DNA of 64,000 nucleotides from Marinobacter profundi (lineage in GTDB: Bacteria > Pseudomonadota > Gammaproteobacteria > Pseudomonadales > Oleiphilaceae). A program made the translations under genes and the position numbers. The stretch covers positions 372,001 to 436,000 of the forward strand of contig NZ_KZ319368.1 in assembly GCF_002744715.1 (NCBI RefSeq), read 5' to 3'. Positions 61,203 through 64,000 of the stretch are shown piece by piece. Under the pieces are notes generated by a model. The model did not search any database. It was not told the origin of the DNA and worked only from the letters and a program-made list of their open reading frames with translations. Numbering within the stretch: the stretch's first letter is position 1; each line of letters opens with the position of its first letter.

Positions 61203-61967
61203 TCAGGCCGAAACCCTCAGTAACGTAAGATCTGCCGGTCCACCATGGAGTGTGAAGGGTAATGAGGCCAGGAAATTCATGTGCCATTCAGACGCAACAC
61301 CGTCGAACATCAGGCAGGCCGCATTTTCATGGGCCAACCGCCGCAACTGCCGCGAGCGCGCCAGATAAAGCGGACGGTCGAAGTATGCTTCCGTGTCACC
61401 AATACCCAACCATTCCGGCGTTACGGCAATGATGGACGCCGCCCTGCGGATCATCCGTACGCCCAAGTGAACGCTGGCCAGGTCTTCAACAGGGTCGGAG
61501 ATTACCGGCACGACTCCGGCATCAGACAACCGGAACAGAGCCCGCCGCAATTGCCGCAGACAACCGCTGTCGCCGAGTTCCCGGTCGCTCAAGAACACCG
61601 CAAGCCGGTAGCCGGAACGGCCCAGCGTCGAAGCAGTATCGATAATTTCGGCAAGGCTGAGTTCATTCAGTAACCGGATGGCCGCCACCCTGACCAGCAA
61701 GATTGTGTCACTGCCATGGCAGGATTTTGGCAACCGGGAAGCACTCAATGCGGGTGTGCTACAGGCACTCTGCGATAGCCACCCCAACTGAGCTAGCAGA
61801 CTGGAATCCACGCCAGCGTTGGCCAGCGGTGCCATGAAATACCCGGCCACAGCGCCATAACGAGAAAACAAAGGCAACCAGTCAAACACCGGTTGCGAGT
61901 CCGGCTTTGTCGGTCTGCCTGCTGGCACCAATCCACTGTCACCGGAAAAAAAACCCACACCGAACAT
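61203..61967 (-). CDS. unrecognised protein, possibly a strongly degenerate EAL fold
   Basis: This 254-residue soluble protein belongs to no family I recognise with confidence. Parts of it follow the order of an EAL domain: RLAVFLSDRELGDSGCLRQL resembles the SLSVNITGDHLATPGCIERL stretch of the next gene's product. A later block (SRQLRRLAHENAACLMFDGV) resembles the second-last EAL helix-strand unit. None of the EAL, EITE, DDFG, KID or AEGVE residues is kept, so it cannot be a phosphodiesterase. It is the first gene of a two-gene operon with the large EAL-type protein. An adaptor or receptor role is a guess from context. Confidence 0.6.
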   Translation of the reverse strand: MFGVGFFSGDSGLVPAGRPTKPDSQPVFDWLPLFSRYGAVAGYFMAPLANAGVDSSLLAQLGWLSQSACSTPALSASRLPKSCHGSDTILLVRVAAIRLLNELSLAEIIDTASTLGRSGYRLAVFLSDRELGDSGCLRQLRRALFRLSDAGVVPVISDPVEDLASVHLGVRMIRRAASIIAVTPEWLGIGDTEAYFDRPLYLARSRQLRRLAHENAACLMFDGVASEWHMNFLASLPFTLHGGPADLTLLRVSA

Positions 61968-62130
61968 GACTTACTCCGAATGATGAAAACGGCAACCTCA
62001 AGGTGAAGCTTTGACGAAATTCTTAAACCGGATGGTAAGTGAGCGTCGGGGGGAGTCAATGGACCTATAGGGAGCCTTCCCTATGGCATTGCGAGGATTT
62101 CGTATGTTCAGGAGTGGCGGGGGTCACCTG

Positions 62131-63045
62131 TTACCAGAGCACTCCCAGCATCAACGGGATGGTGATCATCGCCAGCAGGGTCTGCCCACTGATGATGCCG
62201 GCCATCAGTGGTGCGTCGCCACCCAGTTGACGGGCCAGGATGTATGCGGATGTCGCCGTCGGCAAAGCCGCCAACAACACCACCACCTGCACCAGCAGGC
62301 CGTCGCCGCCCAGGCTCACCGCCAGGCCGAGGGCAACCAGCGGAAACAGCAGCAGCTTGATCACTGACGACACCAGGAACGGCATCGAACCACCCCGCAA
62401 GGCCCGGAGCTGGAGACCGGCGCCAACCGTCATCAGGCCAAGTGGTAACGCCAGATTGCTCAACGGTGCGAGGATACCGGCCAGCAGCGGGTGGAAACCG
62501 ATCTGGAAATAACTCCAGACCACGCCCATCACCGAACCGACGATCAACGGGTTGGTAATGATGGCGCGCAGCAGGGGCATCAGGCGGAAGTTGCCGCGGC
62601 CGGCGACGAGCGAAAACATCAGGATACAGAGCAGGTTCAGCAGCGGCACCATCACCGCCACCGCTATGGCCGCCAGAGACAACCCTTCGTCACCCAGCAT
62701 CATGCCGGCCGCAGCCAGCCCGACATAGGAATTGAAGCGCATCCCGCCCTGATAGACCGAGGAGAACACCGGCCCTGGCCAGCGCCAGACCAGCTGCACC
62801 AGAACCAGCACCAGGCTCATAACCAGCAGCAGGCTGGCAATGACCAGCGCGATCTCGCCATAAGCCGAGGGTGGCAACCGCGCCTGTCCAAGCTTGAACA
62901 CCAGCATCACCGGGAACAACACGTAGTAGGTAAAGCGCTCCGCCTGGCCCCAGAAGTCCTCACTGGGGAAATTCCAGCGCCGGAACAGGTGACCCAGCAC
63001 AATCAGTGCGAACACAGGCACCAGCGCCTGAACCATTACCGGCAT
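62131..63045 (-). CDS. AEC-family transporter (auxin efflux carrier/malonate permease type)
   Basis: The product is about 304 residues with about ten membrane spans in two inverted halves, with the AEC features LVPVFALIVLGHLFRRW at the start, an unwound-helix segment NSYVGLAAAGMM, and the second half GLMTVGAGLQLRAL, LPTATSAYILARQLG. AEC proteins carry organic acids or related anions. The substrate is not evident. The ATG at 63045 is chosen since the hydrophobic N-terminus begins there; an in-frame start at 63090 would add a polar extension. It lies upstream of the EAL-type operon on the same strand with 163 bp between, including a 7-bp hairpin (62067-62084). Confidence 0.88.
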   Translation of the reverse strand: MPVMVQALVPVFALIVLGHLFRRWNFPSEDFWGQAERFTYYVLFPVMLVFKLGQARLPPSAYGEIALVIASLLLVMSLVLVLVQLVWRWPGPVFSSVYQGGMRFNSYVGLAAAGMMLGDEGLSLAAIAVAVMVPLLNLLCILMFSLVAGRGNFRLMPLLRAIITNPLIVGSVMGVVWSYFQIGFHPLLAGILAPLSNLALPLGLMTVGAGLQLRALRGGSMPFLVSSVIKLLLFPLVALGLAVSLGGDGLLVQVVVLLAALPTATSAYILARQLGGDAPLMAGIISGQTLLAMITIPLMLGVLW

Positions 63046-63484
63046 GGACTCCAACTCCCCTGCAATCCTGGCATCGCAACCCCTGGACAACTCCAGGGGC
63101 CAAGTTTAGCAAGCTACAGAGGATAGCAAAGATGAGGAGAGCACGTCCCTGCGACCTCCGGACTATCTGCGCCATAAGCCCCGACAGCCACGTCCCGACA
63201 AAAGCCATTTGCGAGTTTCCCCGACACAAGGTAGATTCCATCAGGTACTGCCGGATATTTCCGCCTGTGCGGCTCACGCATGCACAGGCCAGACTCCTGG
63301 ATGCTGTGTGACTCTGATTCCTCTTGAAAGCTTGCTCGTACCGAGCCGTTCTGCACTGCGGTCTTCTCCCCGGGAGATCACCGGCAGCGCGACCGCCTTT
63401 CTTTCTTCCCGCTGAATCCGCGCTGAGTAGCCCGCCGGGTTCAGCGAAAAATACCAATCCTTTAATCATTTCACGGAGATAGTT
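63046..63484. other. 439-bp region between AEC gene and rnk
   Basis: No gene is supported. Short frames here have no motif and no ribosome binding site. The divergent promoters of the AEC gene and rnk must lie in it; GGAG precedes the rnk ATG by about 7 nt. Confidence 0.5.
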
Positions 63485-63883
63485 ATGTCTGCGTTGCCTG
63501 CAATTACCGTTGCACAAGAAGACTACAACCGCCTGAGCACCCTGCTGGAGAAAGCCGCAGGCACCTCCGAAGTCGCCGAAGGGCTGGAAGAGGAACTCAG
63601 CCGGGCGAACCTGGTGGCCCTGACAGACATGCCCGCGGGCGTTGTCACCATGAACTCGGTGGTCCGGTTTCTGGACGAAGATTCCGGCAAGGAACACGAA
63701 CTTGAACTGGTCTATCCCCACGAAGCAGCGGCCGGTGACAACCGGGTGTCCATTCTGGCGCCTGCCGGTGCCGCCCTGCTGGGACTCAGTATCGGCGATA
63801 GCATCGAATGGCCGGTTAAGGGCCGCAAGAGTCTGCACCTGAAAATCGTCATGGTGACTCGCAAGGACCAGCCCGCGGCGTGA
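63485..63883 (+). CDS. rnk: nucleoside diphosphate kinase regulator Rnk
   Basis: This 132-residue protein has a short N-terminal coiled coil and the GreA-like C-terminal FKBP fold. The family pattern is visible in SRANLVALTDMPAGVVTMNS, LELVYPHEA, RVSILAPAGAALLGLSIGDS and EWPVKGRKSLHLKI. Rnk binds RNA polymerase near the secondary channel like Gre factors and influences Ndk levels in Pseudomonas. The ATG has GGAG about 7 nt upstream. The last ~115 bp of the window beyond it hold no complete gene. Confidence 0.93.
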   Translation: MSALPAITVAQEDYNRLSTLLEKAAGTSEVAEGLEEELSRANLVALTDMPAGVVTMNSVVRFLDEDSGKEHELELVYPHEAAAGDNRVSILAPAGAALLGLSIGDSIEWPVKGRKSLHLKIVMVTRKDQPAA

Positions 63884-64000
63884 TCCTGCTTATGACCGCG
63901 CCGGCCCGAGGCCGGGACCGGCGCCGGCTTCGCCAACCCCTTACAACCTGCCCGCTGCTTTTTTGCTAAACTGGCGGGCCATTTTCAGCAGCCATCGTAA

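Overview
The window is about 64 kb of bacterial chromosome from a GC-rich gammaproteobacterium. A Marinobacter-like marine genus fits best. That is an inference from gene content (PutP, TRAP/TAXI transport, FinR-Fpr, PreP-like peptidase, MiaE, Rnk) and from a core block, rne/rluC/HAD/sppA/maf/yceD/rpmF/plsX/fabD/fabG/acpP/fabF/pabC/mltG/tmk, whose order matches Pseudomonas. There is no rRNA, CRISPR array, prophage, transposase or recognisable insertion sequence. The coding style is uniform throughout.

Layout. (1) 1-2.5 kb: a MacAB-like export operon on the minus strand, cut by the left edge. (2) 2.6-9.8 kb: single genes for a large LVIVD-repeat lipoprotein, OmpW, a voltage-gated-type K+ channel with a zinc-ribbon tail, Fpr with its divergent LysR regulator, and MiaE. 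(3) 10-12.7 kb: acnB with a structured leader. (4) 12.7-19.7 kb: transport, with a TSUP permease, a TAXI-type TRAP system, PutP and an AraC regulator. (5) 19.8-29.5 kb: thymidylate kinase, peptidoglycan and folate genes, the fatty-acid cluster (no fabH between plsX and fabD), L32/YceD, Maf and SppA. (6) 29.6-37.8 kb: HAD phosphatase, RluC, RNase E with a leader of roughly 530 nt, a YecA/YgfB protein, a PHP phosphoesterase, YciI and an SH3 coiled-coil membrane protein. (7) 37.8-44.7 kb: rraA, ppsA with divergent ppsR, and a large M16 peptidase. (8) 44.8-49.4 kb: a small membrane protein, a PEGA-MORN repeat protein, a membrane-tethered response regulator, a MobA-like nucleotidyltransferase and an unusual PTPS/QueD-family protein. 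(9) 49.5-52.4 kb: tRNA-Glu, tRNA-Ala, gltX and a lone znuA with a perfect Zur-type palindrome. (10) 52.4-62 kb: an accessory signalling block with an HD-GYP response regulator, an 1836-aa phosphorelay kinase, and two genes encoding degenerate EAL-type proteins. (11) 62.1-64 kb: an AEC transporter and Rnk.

The core blocks act together in envelope lipid precursor synthesis, ribosome/RNA metabolism (RNase E, RluC, L32, RraA, MiaE, tRNAs, GltX) and gluconeogenic carbon flow (AcnB, PpsA/PpsR, PutP). The most unusual material is the c-di-GMP/phosphorelay block at 52.4-62 kb. It contains a predicted active HD-GYP phosphodiesterase, a kinase with two periplasmic sensor modules, and two probably non-catalytic EAL relatives. 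The PEGA-MORN/membrane response-regulator pair at 45.5-47.8 kb comes next. At nucleotide level, notable features are a predicted nearly leaderless yceD transcript, a long hairpin in the acnB leader, nested inverted repeats upstream of the kinase, and the loss of holB-pilZ-tatD from the position after tmk.
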